Positions 47,493-57,393 of a stretch of DNA of 57,560 nucleotides are shown piece after piece. The DNA comes from an uncultured Roseburia sp. Lineage in GTDB: Bacteria; Bacillota; Clostridia; Lachnospirales; Lachnospiraceae. The DNA lies in assembly GCA_944380515.1 (NCBI GenBank), contig CALWHT010000013.1, forward strand, positions 1-57,560. The letters run 5' to 3'. Positions within the stretch are counted from its first letter, which is position 1. Each line of letters starts with the position of its first letter. A program made the translations under genes and the position numbers. Below the pieces are notes generated by a model. The model had not been told where the DNA came from. It ran no database searches and saw only the letters and a program-made list of their open reading frames with translations.

Positions 47493-50039
47493 TTAAATTG
47501 CAAAATCCTTTTCCCGAAGAATCACATAATCCTCATCGTCATATCTTCTGGAAGTGATAATGCTGAACGCCTTCTTCAATCCACCTCTTTCTGATTTTTT
47601 CACGGCGTTATCCACAATATCCTTAATCTCCGTCAGGGTCGTTGCCCTGTCATACTTCTGGATGCTGCTGATGCTGTTGTAAAGCGCCAGCACGCCCATC
47701 TCATCAATCGTATACCCAAGCTCGTTTGCATAGGATTTTGCAAACGCAACCAATTCATCACTGGTAAAAATCGGAATATTAATTTTTTCGGAAAATCTGG
47801 ACGCAAATCCCTCGTCCTTGGCGAGGGCCTTCTCGATTCCCTTATGGGTATCCTCCATAATCACAATCAGGCCGCTGGTATCACTTTTTAAAAGCAGCGA
47901 CAGCCTGACCGCCGTCTCCTTCGTAAGACCGCCCGCCTTCTCAATGATCAGGCAGCCCCCTGCCACCTTTTTCAGCAGTGCCGCAGCATCCTTCCCGTTG
48001 AGGGTCGTCGCTTCAATCTTTCCGACTTTTCCGGTAAGCTTCCCCGTCTCCTTCTGGATTGCCTTCACCATACTTGTCGCCAGAACAGTCTTGCCGCTTC
48101 CGCTGCCGCCCTGAATAATAATATTACCGGTGGACGCTGTCTTTCCCGTCAAAAGATGTTCCGCCGCCCCCGTTAACGCCTGGCAAAGCTGCTCCTCCAT
48201 ACCTTTGATGGAAATGAAATATGTAAATATATCCTTCAGCTCCTGATTCAGCGAAGTAATCGCCGCAAATTGCGTTTCCTCTTCCGGTTCTGCAATTTCG
48301 GGGAGCACCTGCGTATCTTCTTTTGTTATTTCCGCTTCGGAATGCAGCACGGTCTCAGCGTCCGGCTCGACCTTGCCCAACGTCTCCAAAGCCTCCTCCG
48401 CGAGCCGCTCCGACATCCGCTCCCAATCATCTACTTCACTCTGCTGCGGTCCAACGCTGACCGACGCAGCCTCCGCTTCGTCTTCGGCTGACTCTCCGAC
48501 TTCCGCCGCTGACGCATATGCTTCTGCTTCTGCTGCCGCTTCCGTTCCTGCCGCCGAAACAGCTCCTTCCACTGCCGCCCCGACTTCCGCCGCTGACGCA
48601 AGTCCTTCCGCTGCCATCCCGGCAAGCCCTTTTGCCGATTCTCCTGCCGCCGATGCAAGTCCTTCCACACCTGCCCCGGCCGCTCCCGCCTCGGCAATCC
48701 GCTTATCAATGTCGGCATTTTCCGTGGAAAGACGGTCTATTTCCTCCTGAAGAAGCTGGTTCATATTGGCAACCATCTGAGCCGCTTCGGTGTCCTTTAA
48801 GGGTCTGCCGCCCATGTATTGTTCCTCGAGAATCTCCTTCGGTGACAGCCCCGAATCCAGCTTCGGTATGATGTCGGCAAGACGTCCCATAATATCGCCC
48901 GCCTCCTGCAGCGCCCGCGCCTTTGCGGATTCCAGTCTCCGCTGCTCCGCTTCCTGCAGCGCCACCTCTGCGGCGTATTTTGTCTTTTCCCATTCGGCAA
49001 GCACCTCACCGATGCTCATCTGCCCGGTAATCTGCCGCTCAAGACTGCTTTTTTCCGGCACGTACATGCTCATCTGCCCGTCCCGTTCCTCGGCTAAAAG
49101 CTCCCGGAAATTAATCTTGAGAGAATCATCGATTTCCTCGTTTGTCTCAATATGTTCTTCCTCGAGCTGCTGCTCCTCCTCTTTCGGAAGCTGCAGATAG
49201 GGGATTTCCTCGACCAGCTTTTTGATGTTATCCATGCTGTCCGTGACAGTCTCCTGCTTTGTGGCCTCCATAATCTGCTGCATGCTCTTTTGCAGCTCCT
49301 CCTGGAGGTTCTGCGTATTAAACCGCTCCGGCGACAGCTTGACATCAGGAATCTGCACCGGCTCGCTGATAATCTCGCCGGATTCCAGCATATCATCAGG
49401 CCGCACCTCCACCACGCCGTCTTTTCTCTGACGGAAGCTGCGGTACTTCTCCTCCTGCTGCCGGCTGAGCGGCTGATACAGCATTTTCAGCTCCAACGCG
49501 CGCTCCACGTAGGGGCCGTCACCAAACCAGAGCACCAGCTCGTCACATGCCTCGACGCATTTCTCCGTCATACCTGCCTTGTGGTACAGATACGCCAGCT
49601 CATACGCCCATTCCTCTGTATATTCCTGCTCCTTTAATTCCTCAAGAATCCCGATCAGCGTCTGAATATCGTCTCCCTGTGCCTTGCAAATCTTATATTT
49701 GAGGACATATTTCAGATTGTCATGAGGTGCGATTTCCACAAACTCCTGATAGTAATCCCTGGCCTCGTCAAATTGCCGCATCTTGATCGCTACCTTCGCC
49801 AGGCGGTAGATGATCATCCTGCCAATCGGCGAGCGGTCATACGCCATCAAAAGAATCTCCCGGCTTTCCTCCAGCCGCCCCGCATGCTCATAAATCTCTC
49901 CGGCCTTTACCAGCGCGTTTACGTTTTTTATCTTATTCCAATTTATGGTATCCGCTATCTCTGCCGCCTTCTCGTAGCTGTGTTCCGCAGCCAGAGATTT
50001 CATCTGGTCCAGCTTTAGTTTATATTCATATTTATCCAA
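47493..50039 (-). CDS. TPR protein with an Ala-rich linker and an AAA-like ATPase domain
   Basis: This 848-aa cytoplasmic protein begins with TPR-like repeats (about 1-185: KAAEIADTINWNKI, LVKAGEIYEHAGRLEESREI). A long charged coiled-coil region (about 240-440) follows, then a striking Ala/Glu/Gly-rich stretch (about 455-540). The C-terminal ATPase domain (about 600-830) has Walker A IIIQGGSGSGKTVLATSMV and a Walker B-like GGCLIIEKAGG. The ATPase part resembles CbxX/CfqX-type AAA proteins, but the Walker B acid is followed by K. Function unknown. I take it as lineage-specific. Confidence 0.75.
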   Translation of the reverse strand: MDKYEYKLKLDQMKSLAAEHSYEKAAEIADTINWNKIKNVNALVKAGEIYEHAGRLEESREILLMAYDRSPIGRMIIYRLAKVAIKMRQFDEARDYYQEFVEIAPHDNLKYVLKYKICKAQGDDIQTLIGILEELKEQEYTEEWAYELAYLYHKAGMTEKCVEACDELVLWFGDGPYVERALELKMLYQPLSRQQEEKYRSFRQRKDGVVEVRPDDMLESGEIISEPVQIPDVKLSPERFNTQNLQEELQKSMQQIMEATKQETVTDSMDNIKKLVEEIPYLQLPKEEEQQLEEEHIETNEEIDDSLKINFRELLAEERDGQMSMYVPEKSSLERQITGQMSIGEVLAEWEKTKYAAEVALQEAEQRRLESAKARALQEAGDIMGRLADIIPKLDSGLSPKEILEEQYMGGRPLKDTEAAQMVANMNQLLQEEIDRLSTENADIDKRIAEAGAAGAGVEGLASAAGESAKGLAGMAAEGLASAAEVGAAVEGAVSAAGTEAAAEAEAYASAAEVGESAEDEAEAASVSVGPQQSEVDDWERMSERLAEEALETLGKVEPDAETVLHSEAEITKEDTQVLPEIAEPEEETQFAAITSLNQELKDIFTYFISIKGMEEQLCQALTGAAEHLLTGKTASTGNIIIQGGSGSGKTVLATSMVKAIQKETGKLTGKVGKIEATTLNGKDAAALLKKVAGGCLIIEKAGGLTKETAVRLSLLLKSDTSGLIVIMEDTHKGIEKALAKDEGFASRFSEKINIPIFTSDELVAFAKSYANELGYTIDEMGVLALYNSISSIQKYDRATTLTEIKDIVDNAVKKSERGGLKKAFSIITSRRYDDEDYVILREKDFAI

Positions 50040-50126
50040 TTTATGCCACCTCAGAACGTGCTTGTTTTTTGCTTTTCTTTAAACTTTAGTTTAACATACG
50101 CACCCTTTGATGTCAAAAATTATCGA

Positions 50127-50163
50127 AGAAAAAAGAGGTATTGCCCTGCGCAATGCCTCTTTT
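50127..50163 (-). terminator. Terminator of the AI-2E family permease gene
   Basis: AAAAGAGGTATTGC (50131-50144) pairs with GCAATGCCTCTTTT (50150-50163), one mismatch becoming a wobble, and a T-run follows on the minus strand. Confidence 0.85.
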
Positions 50164-50167
50164 GTGA

Positions 50168-51532
50168 TCAAGTGTCAAAATCACCCGGTTTCTGCTTCGT
50201 TTCTTTTGTTTTTTTCCCGCTTTTCCGTCCCTCTCCCGACGCTGTCTCATAAACGGGTTTGTTTGTATATTTGTCTATCCTGGTAAGCTCCACATACTCC
50301 GAGGTATCTGCGGGAAGGCCTCGCTTTTTGAGAAAATGGGAAATCAGCTTCTTCACAATGTAATAGACCACTGCCGTAATCGGAACTCCCAGCAGCATGC
50401 CGATGAATCCCCACAGACCGCCGAATACCAGAATCGCAAACACGACCCAAAAAGAAGACAGTCCCGTGGAATCCCCCAGGATTTTGGGGCCGATAATATT
50501 TCCGTCTATCTGCTGTAAAATGACAATGAATATCAGGAAATATAAGCCCTGGAGAGGACTTTGCAGCACAATGATGATAAAAGACGGTATCGCCCCGATA
50601 AACGGCCCGAAAAACGGTATGACGTTTGTGACTCCGATAATAACCGCAACCAGCACCGTATCCGGCATCCTCATGATTGCCAGCACAACGTAGGCAATCA
50701 CGCCGATAATCGCGGAATCAAGAATCTTCCCGCTGATAAAGCCGCCGAAAATCTCATTGCTTTTACGCACGGTCTCTACGATGATATTTGCCCGCACCGG
50801 TTTAAACAGCGCATATATGATTTTTTTTGCCTGTCCCGCAAACGTCTCCTTGCTCGACATGACATAAACGGAAACGATGATCCCGACCACGACATTAAGC
50901 ACAAATCTCACGCCGTAAATCACCCCGCTGGTAATTGAGCTTAAATATGTCTGTATTGTCGAAAAAATATCATCCCGCAAAAAACGCTCTACGGCGGCGC
51001 TGACCGTCGCAACAAGCTGTTCCAGCATATTTCCAAGTTCCGTATTTCCTCTCGCGATATCGTCTACCCAGTTAATCAAATTGTTGACCATATCGGGAAA
51101 TTTGGTAATCATGCTTTGAATACTATTTAAAATAGAAGGTACAATCGCCGCAACGAGCAGCACACAGATACCGAAAAGACAGACGAGGGAACCGGCAATT
51201 CCGACCGCCCGCGCTGTCTTTTTTGCCTTTCGGGCACTTTTTATGCGCGGCTTTAAAAACTTCAGCAGATGCCGTTCAAAAAACTTCATAATCGGATTCA
51301 GCAAATACGCCAGCACAACTCCGATAATGATCGGCTGCAAAATCCGGGAAAGATTTCTCCAGAAATCCGCAAATCCGTGATACCGGTATATCATGAAAAA
51401 AAACAGGATGCAGCAGCAGAAGGTGACAAAAACCACCAGCGCCACCATCACGTACTGCCTCAAATCCCACGCCGCTTTTTCCTGCTGCGGCCGGTTCATC
51501 TGCGTTTTCTTTTTCTCGTTCTGCCCGTCCAA
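50168..51532 (-). CDS. AI-2E family transporter (PerM/YdiK type)
   Basis: This 454-aa integral membrane protein has the eight-span pattern of the AI-2E exporter family. Typical segments are IIGVVLAYLLNPIMKFFERHL near the N terminus and IPFFGPFIGAIPSFIIIVLQSP, QQIDGNIIGPKILGDSTGL, cited by key residues. Some members export autoinducer-2 or act in ion homeostasis. The TTG at 51532 follows GGGGGG by 4 bases; an ATG 11 codons later is an alternative. It has its own terminator. Confidence 0.9.
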   Translation of the reverse strand: MDGQNEKKKTQMNRPQQEKAAWDLRQYVMVALVVFVTFCCCILFFFMIYRYHGFADFWRNLSRILQPIIIGVVLAYLLNPIMKFFERHLLKFLKPRIKSARKAKKTARAVGIAGSLVCLFGICVLLVAAIVPSILNSIQSMITKFPDMVNNLINWVDDIARGNTELGNMLEQLVATVSAAVERFLRDDIFSTIQTYLSSITSGVIYGVRFVLNVVVGIIVSVYVMSSKETFAGQAKKIIYALFKPVRANIIVETVRKSNEIFGGFISGKILDSAIIGVIAYVVLAIMRMPDTVLVAVIIGVTNVIPFFGPFIGAIPSFIIIVLQSPLQGLYFLIFIVILQQIDGNIIGPKILGDSTGLSSFWVVFAILVFGGLWGFIGMLLGVPITAVVYYIVKKLISHFLKKRGLPADTSEYVELTRIDKYTNKPVYETASGEGRKSGKKTKETKQKPGDFDT

Positions 51533-51555
51533 AAAATCCCCCCGTTCACATCTGT

Positions 51556-53859
51556 CTACCCTCTGTAGTAATTAATCAGGCAGCCTTTCAAAATAATTTC
51601 GCGCTCATCCTCTGTCATCGCGCCCAGCTTAAGTCCAAATTCCTTTAAGGCGCCGTCCTTCACCACATAAGCGGTGATTTCGCTCTGGCCTTCTTTTACG
51701 GCCTTCCGGATGTCCGGAAGAAACAGGTAATCCAGATTGGTAAACGGAAGCTCTCCCTCCGGGATGATAAACGGCAGCATACCCCAGTTGATCAGATTGG
51801 AGCGGTAACGCTTGGTCGCATATTCATTGGCGATATTCGCCCAGCCGCCAAGCACCTTCTGACAGGACGCCGCCTGCTCGCGCGCAGAACCGTCACCCGG
51901 CTTCACCGCAAAAATCGTGCTTCCGAAGCCAAGCAGTCCCGGCGTATGGTCTTCGGCAAAATTTTTCTGCGGGAAGGCTTTCCCGATGGCATCCATCACC
52001 GGCTTTAACTCGCTCACGGCCTCGACCGGACAGGTTCCCTCCTCAACTGCCTTCTGCGCCTTCTGGATTTCCTTCGCGCGTCCCACATAAAGCGGATCCT
52101 TTCTGGAAAGCGCAAACTCCGCAAGTCCCAGCGGATTGGAGCGGAAGGAAGAGGTCTCACCGGACGGAATGAGCTCGTCGGTGGTCGTTACCGGGTCATG
52201 AATCTCCGATACTACCTTTAACACGAGGTTCTCCGGCAGCGCACTCATCGCCGGCCAGTCCTTGATGTTCGGTCCGAACTGAATCTCAACACTCGGGTCC
52301 GCAACACCCTTGCTGTCAAACACACGGTTTTCATATATCGTCTTGTCAAAGAAATATTTCGGCTTCGTAAACTCTACGTCTACCTCGGTCGCCGCGGTCA
52401 GATATCCCTTGTTCGCCGCGGTAGCCGCGATGGAACGCGCGTCCATCAGCGCCACGGAAGCCACCTGTCCCTTTTGTACCTTCGATCCCTCGCGGTTCGG
52501 GAAGTTTCTCGTCGAATGGCGGATAGAGAATGCGTTGTTTGCCGGCGTGTCTCCCGCACCGAAGCACGGACCGCAAAACGCTGTCTTCACAATCGCTCCC
52601 GTCTGCATCAGGGAGGCCACGGCTCCGTTTTTCACAAGCTCCATATAAATCGGCGTGCTGGCCGGGTAAACGCTCAGACTGAACTCGTCCGGACCGATGC
52701 TCGCGCCCTTTAAAATATCGGCAGCATCACAGATATTTTCGAAGCCGCCGCCCGCGCAGCCTGCGATGATTCCCTGATCCACATAGAGCTTTCCGTCATG
52801 TACCTTGCTCTTTAAATCCAGCGTAACCGCGCCGTCGAAGCTGACCTGCGCACGCTTCTCGCAATCGTCGAGAATGTCCATCAGATTTGCCTTGAGCTCC
52901 TCAATGGTATAGGTATTGCTCGGATGGAACGGCATCGCAATCATCGGCTTAATCTGGCTTAAATCAATTTCAATCATGCCGTCATAGTAAGCGACGCTTC
53001 CCGGATTTAATTCCTTATAATCCTGGGGTCTGCCGTGAATCGCATAAAATTCCTTTACTTTGTCGTCGGTTCTCCAGATGGAGGACAGGCAGGTGGTTTC
53101 CGTCGTCATAACATCCACGCCGATTCGGAAGTCCACGCTTAAGTTTGCAACGCCCGGTCCGACAAACTCCATGACCTTGTTTTTCACATAGCCGCGGTCA
53201 AATACCTCACCGATAATTGCCAGCGCAACGTCCTGCGGACCGACACCCTTCTGCGGGGTTCCGGTCAGATATACGCCCACGACACCGGGCATGTCGATAT
53301 CATAAGTCTTGCTTAAAAGCTGCTTTACCAGCTCCGGTCCGCCCTCGCCGACCGCCATCGTGCCGTGCGCGCCGTAACGGGTATGGGAGTCGGAGCCGAG
53401 AATCATCGCTCCTCCGGCCGCAAGCATCTCTCTGGCATACTGGTGAATGACTGCCTGATGCGGCGGCACGTAAACTCCGCCGTACTTCTTCGCGCAGGTC
53501 AATCCAAACATATGGTCATCCTCATTGATGGTTCCGCCGACTGCACAGAGACTGTTATGGCAGTTGGTCAGTACATAAGGAATCGGAAATTTTTCAAGTC
53601 CCGAAGCCCTTGCCGTCTGTATAATTCCGACAAACGTAATGTCATGTGAGGTCAGCTTGTCAAATTTTATCTGAAGCTTTTCCATGTTTCCGGATGTATT
53701 ATGTTCTTTTAAAATACCGTAAGCAATCGTCTGCTCTGCCGCCTGCTCCTTTGTAACTGTCTGTCCGGTTTTGCTTTTTACGGCTTCCGCCGCATGAGCA
53801 TCATCCGCAATCAGCTCGTTTCCATTTACAAGATAAACACCGCTGTCGTATAATTTCAT
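51556..53859 (-). CDS. Aconitase-superfamily hydratase (YbhJ-like)
   Basis: This 767-aa protein covers the whole aconitase fold, including a C-terminal swivel domain. The three Fe-S cysteines fit [13 protein letters not shown] and [11 protein letters not shown]; other conserved parts are [20 protein letters not shown] and NFPNREGSK. The first cysteine motif differs from the SCTNS of classical aconitase, as in the E. coli YbhJ group. It may hydrate/dehydrate citrate or another tricarboxylate; substrate is uncertain. No other TCA-cycle genes adjoin. Confidence 0.82.
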   Translation of the reverse strand: MKLYDSGVYLVNGNELIADDAHAAEAVKSKTGQTVTKEQAAEQTIAYGILKEHNTSGNMEKLQIKFDKLTSHDITFVGIIQTARASGLEKFPIPYVLTNCHNSLCAVGGTINEDDHMFGLTCAKKYGGVYVPPHQAVIHQYAREMLAAGGAMILGSDSHTRYGAHGTMAVGEGGPELVKQLLSKTYDIDMPGVVGVYLTGTPQKGVGPQDVALAIIGEVFDRGYVKNKVMEFVGPGVANLSVDFRIGVDVMTTETTCLSSIWRTDDKVKEFYAIHGRPQDYKELNPGSVAYYDGMIEIDLSQIKPMIAMPFHPSNTYTIEELKANLMDILDDCEKRAQVSFDGAVTLDLKSKVHDGKLYVDQGIIAGCAGGGFENICDAADILKGASIGPDEFSLSVYPASTPIYMELVKNGAVASLMQTGAIVKTAFCGPCFGAGDTPANNAFSIRHSTRNFPNREGSKVQKGQVASVALMDARSIAATAANKGYLTAATEVDVEFTKPKYFFDKTIYENRVFDSKGVADPSVEIQFGPNIKDWPAMSALPENLVLKVVSEIHDPVTTTDELIPSGETSSFRSNPLGLAEFALSRKDPLYVGRAKEIQKAQKAVEEGTCPVEAVSELKPVMDAIGKAFPQKNFAEDHTPGLLGFGSTIFAVKPGDGSAREQAASCQKVLGGWANIANEYATKRYRSNLINWGMLPFIIPEGELPFTNLDYLFLPDIRKAVKEGQSEITAYVVKDGALKEFGLKLGAMTEDEREIILKGCLINYYRG

Positions 53860-53986
53860 GATTTCCTCCGTTCTTTTGCCGTACCCGTCTGCCGTGCTCC
53901 GGCTTTGATTTCTTCATTTTCATAAAAATTATATCGGTACACCGCGTAAAAATCAAGTACTTTCACACGGTAAAGCGTTCAACCCC

Positions 53987-54649
53987 CTATAAAAACGCCG
54001 CATGGTCCTCCAGCATCAGAATCACATCGTAAAGACTGTGCGCCTTCGCCGCAATCAGCTTTTTTATCTCCTCATCCGGCTCCGTCAAATCGGGGACCAT
54101 AATCGTCCGAAGCCCCGCTGACGAAGCAGAGCGCACCCCGTTCGGAGAATCCTCAACGGCAATGCACTCCCCTGCCGTAAGCCCGAGCCGTTTGCAGGCA
54201 TACAGGTAAATGTCCGGCTTGGGTTTTCCGTTTTCCACCATGGAAGCACAGATAATCTCATCAAATTTGTCATAAATTCCGATTTCGGTCAGATAGCTCC
54301 TGGTCCGCGGCATATCGGTCGCCGTAGCGACCGCCGTCTTAATTTTGTGCTCCCGCAGATAATCAAGCAGTTCGTCCGCTCCCTGCTTTTTTTCCACGCC
54401 ATGCTTCTTTAAATGCTCCCGCATGAGCTCCTTACGGCGTTCCCGGATTTCCCAATAGGAAAAATCGTCCCCGAAAATGCCTTGCAGATACTGCTCGGCA
54501 TATTTCCCCGCAAGGCTTCGGATTGCGAGGGCATGCTTCATCTCCATGGGAAAGCCCGCCTCTCCCGCCGCCTGACACCAGTATTTCGTCAGCCATTTTT
54601 CCGTATCGATCAACACACCGTCCATGTCAAAAATCACTGCTTTTACCAT
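53987..54649 (-). CDS. HAD-superfamily phosphatase (beta-phosphoglucomutase-like)
   Basis: This 220-aa protein begins with the HAD motif I, AVIFDMDGVLIDTEKW. It has a helical cap (about 17-85), motif II VATATDMPRTRSYL, motif III KPKPDIYLYACKRL around residue 145 (GKPKPD) and motif IV VEDSPNGVRSA. The subfamily dephosphorylates or isomerises sugar phosphates. The ATG at 54649 follows GGGGGC and avoids overlap with the kinase gene. It is 11 bp downstream of the histidine kinase gene, so probably the third gene of that operon. Confidence 0.9.
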   Translation of the reverse strand: MVKAVIFDMDGVLIDTEKWLTKYWCQAAGEAGFPMEMKHALAIRSLAGKYAEQYLQGIFGDDFSYWEIRERRKELMREHLKKHGVEKKQGADELLDYLREHKIKTAVATATDMPRTRSYLTEIGIYDKFDEIICASMVENGKPKPDIYLYACKRLGLTAGECIAVEDSPNGVRSASSAGLRTIMVPDLTEPDEEIKKLIAAKAHSLYDVILMLEDHAAFL

Positions 54650-54659
54650 ACCGCGCCCC

Positions 54660-56678
54660 CTATTCCGCCATTCCCGGCTCCCTGTCCGCCGGAAAATGAA
54701 TCGCCGCCTTAAATAAATCTCCGTCCACACTGATCCGGAAGGTTCCACCCATCAGCTCCGTCAAACTTTTCGCAATCGAAAGGCCCAGGCCGCTGCCCTC
54801 TGTGGTTCTTGACACATCGCCGCGGATAAACCGCTCGGTCAAATCCCCGGCGTTGCTGTTTTCCACCGCAAGCGAACGCTCCGAAACATTTTTAATCGAG
54901 AATACTGCTTCACCCTCAGACACCTGCACATCCACATAAACCCTTGTTTTTTCCATGGCATATTTTGCTACATTATTATAGAGATTTTCAATGACACGAT
55001 ATAACTGCCGTCCGTCCGCCCAAATCATAACGGCCGTTTTGGGCAGCTTCGTGACAATCGTAAGCTCCTTGGTCTCGAATTTTTCGTTAAACTCTCCCGC
55101 AGTCTGACAGACGAGCTCCACCAAATCAATTTTCTGCATATCCAGCTTGATATTGCCGGAGGTAATGCGCGAGGTCTCCACCAAATCCTCAGTGAGCTGC
55201 TTTAAGCGCTGGGACTTCTCGTCCAAAATTTTGATATAGCCCAGCACCCGCTCATTTTCGATGTCCTCCATTTTTATCAGATTTACATAGTTGATAATCG
55301 AGGTCAGAGGCGTTTTGATATCGTGAGATACATTGGTTATGAGGTCCGCCTTCATCCTTTCATTTTTGGTACTCTCGTCCACCGCATGCAATAGCCCGCT
55401 TCCGATGTTGTTAATCGCCTCCGCAAGTCTTTTATCGTCCCCGTGCAGCTCATCCACATCGATTTTCGCGTCAAGCGCCCCCTCCGTAATCTTTTCCACA
55501 CCCTGATAAATCTGGTAATGTTCCACCGCCATGCGCAGCAGCAGATATGCTTCCATGGCGGAAAACGCCAAAAGCAGCAGCAGGCAGATGACAGAGTCAA
55601 AATGGAACGCTCCGACAGCAAGTATAAAACAGATAATCATATGAATGGAAAATAGCGCCAGCACCCGCACGGTAACCGTACGCTCGCGAAAGGTTTTGCT
55701 TAAGCCCCTTGCCAGCCAGCACGCCAGACTGTTTTCCCACATGACCTCGGCTTTCATCCTGCGCACCATGCTCAGATAAAATACCAGAAACAGCATATCG
55801 ATGACCATGCTCACCGTGCCGGAGGCCACTAAAAGCCCGGAAACATTCCCGGTACTGTTATTGACATGGGATACGAGCATCAGCAGCTCGCTTGTTACCA
55901 GAACAAACACCGCTATGACGATTTCGGTTTTTATTTTGTCGATGAAATTTAAGTGTACGCCTTCCTCCCCGTCCCGATGTCCGGTCACAAGCGTCAGGTA
56001 CACCAGGCTTAAGACCCAGCCCATCATGCTGATCAGCGCCGCCGCGATACTTACCTTAATCCAGGGATGCAGCCTGACATATTCCACATTCGCATCGTAA
56101 AGGTCATCCTTCGCTGTCAAATCCGTATCCACGCCAATCACCAGAACCACGTTTTCCAGGGGCAGATACATCTGGTTGCCATAGCTGTTAAAAAAGTAAT
56201 CTTCCAGTCCCCGGATATCAGTCTCAAACTCCTTTTTTTCCATGTCATAGAGCAGATAGTCCCCCATGGTTTTCGCTTCCATCAAAACCGACTGCGTGTC
56301 AAATTCCTGTCCCTCCTCCGTGTCGGGCTGATTGGTATACCAGACACCGTTTTGTTTATACCAATAGCAGAAATTTGTATCTTCCCTTTTAAATTCGTTG
56401 GTATATTGCAGATAACGCCTGTCCTCCTCCGAGGTACGCCGCTCCCCTTTCTGCTGCAAACGGAAATATTTGCTCAAATCGCTGCATTTTTGCTCCATGC
56501 AGCGGACATAATACCCGGAGCTGAAAAAATTCTCCGTTCCGATATCCGTCAGCTCGAGAATACTTTTGCTCATCAGCGTCGCAAGCAGAAACACCGCCAC
56601 TGTCAGAACCACTGTGAAAAACAGGTGGAGAAGCAGACCGACCAGCTTCATACCATATGTGTACGATTGCTTTTTCAT
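54660..56678 (-). CDS. Membrane sensor histidine kinase
   Basis: This is a 672-aa kinase from the ATG at 56678 (GGAG 6 bases before it). An N-terminal span (about 10-35) is followed by an extracytoplasmic sensor of about 165 residues and then a block of about six further spans (residues 205-395). A HAMP-like linker, the H-box NVSHDIKTPLTSIINYVN, the N-box RVIENLYNNVAKYA and G2 EGSGLGLSIAKSL complete it. The many spans resemble 7TM-type receptors fused to a kinase. It pairs with the OmpR-type regulator encoded 22 bp upstream. Signal unknown. Confidence 0.92.
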   Translation of the reverse strand: MKKQSYTYGMKLVGLLLHLFFTVVLTVAVFLLATLMSKSILELTDIGTENFFSSGYYVRCMEQKCSDLSKYFRLQQKGERRTSEEDRRYLQYTNEFKREDTNFCYWYKQNGVWYTNQPDTEEGQEFDTQSVLMEAKTMGDYLLYDMEKKEFETDIRGLEDYFFNSYGNQMYLPLENVVLVIGVDTDLTAKDDLYDANVEYVRLHPWIKVSIAAALISMMGWVLSLVYLTLVTGHRDGEEGVHLNFIDKIKTEIVIAVFVLVTSELLMLVSHVNNSTGNVSGLLVASGTVSMVIDMLFLVFYLSMVRRMKAEVMWENSLACWLARGLSKTFRERTVTVRVLALFSIHMIICFILAVGAFHFDSVICLLLLLAFSAMEAYLLLRMAVEHYQIYQGVEKITEGALDAKIDVDELHGDDKRLAEAINNIGSGLLHAVDESTKNERMKADLITNVSHDIKTPLTSIINYVNLIKMEDIENERVLGYIKILDEKSQRLKQLTEDLVETSRITSGNIKLDMQKIDLVELVCQTAGEFNEKFETKELTIVTKLPKTAVMIWADGRQLYRVIENLYNNVAKYAMEKTRVYVDVQVSEGEAVFSIKNVSERSLAVENSNAGDLTERFIRGDVSRTTEGSGLGLSIAKSLTELMGGTFRISVDGDLFKAAIHFPADREPGMAE

Positions 56679-56700
56679 ATCACTCTCCATCAATTCTTTA

Positions 56701-57393
56701 TCAATTCTTTTCTATTTTATAGCCCACTCCCCATACGACCTTTAAATAGCGCGGCTCTTTGGGGTTAATCTCTATCTTTTCGCGGATATGGCGGATATGC
56801 ACCGCCACTGTATTGTCCGCTCCGATTGCGTCCTCATTCCAGATGCTTTCATATATCTGATTGATAGAAAAAACCTTTCCCTGATTTTTGGCCAGAAGCA
56901 GAAGAATATTGTATTCAATCGGCGTCAGCTTGACTACCTCCCCGTCCACGGTAACCTCTTTTAAGTCGTCGTCGATGGAAAGCCCCCCGACCGTATAGAC
57001 GGATGCATTGTTCTCCGCCGCGTTTCCAAGCTGGGTATAGCGCCGAAGCTGGGATTTTACCCGCGCCACCAGCTCCAGCGGATTGAACGGTTTTTCCACA
57101 TAATCATCCGCTCCGATATTCAGTCCCAGAATTTTATCGGCGTCCTCGGTCTTAGCGGAGAGAATGATAATCGGAATGCTGCTTTCCTCCCGAATTTTCA
57201 GCGTCGCCCGGATGCCGTCAAGCCTCGGCATCATCACATCCATGATTAAAAGGTGCACCTCATTGCTTTTGAGGATTTGAAGCGCTTCCTCCCCGTCATA
57301 CGCCTTCAGGATATGATAGCCCTCCTGCTGTAAATATATCTCAATCGCTTCAACGATCTCCCTGTCGTCATCACATACCAAAATTGTCTGCAT
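56701..57393 (-). CDS. OmpR/VanR-type response regulator
   Basis: This 230-aa protein has a receiver domain (about 1-120; DDD acid pocket near residue 8, phospho-acceptor D in LLIMDVMMPRLDG, K in DDYVEKPFNPLEL). A winged-helix DNA-binding domain follows (about 130-228; LTPIEYNILLLLAKNQGKVF and VAVHIRHIREKIE). It is the first gene of an operon with the kinase and the HAD gene. It resembles VanR-like regulators of Firmicutes. Targets are unknown. Confidence 0.95.
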   Translation of the reverse strand: MQTILVCDDDREIVEAIEIYLQQEGYHILKAYDGEEALQILKSNEVHLLIMDVMMPRLDGIRATLKIREESSIPIIILSAKTEDADKILGLNIGADDYVEKPFNPLELVARVKSQLRRYTQLGNAAENNASVYTVGGLSIDDDLKEVTVDGEVVKLTPIEYNILLLLAKNQGKVFSINQIYESIWNEDAIGADNTVAVHIRHIREKIEINPKEPRYLKVVWGVGYKIEKN

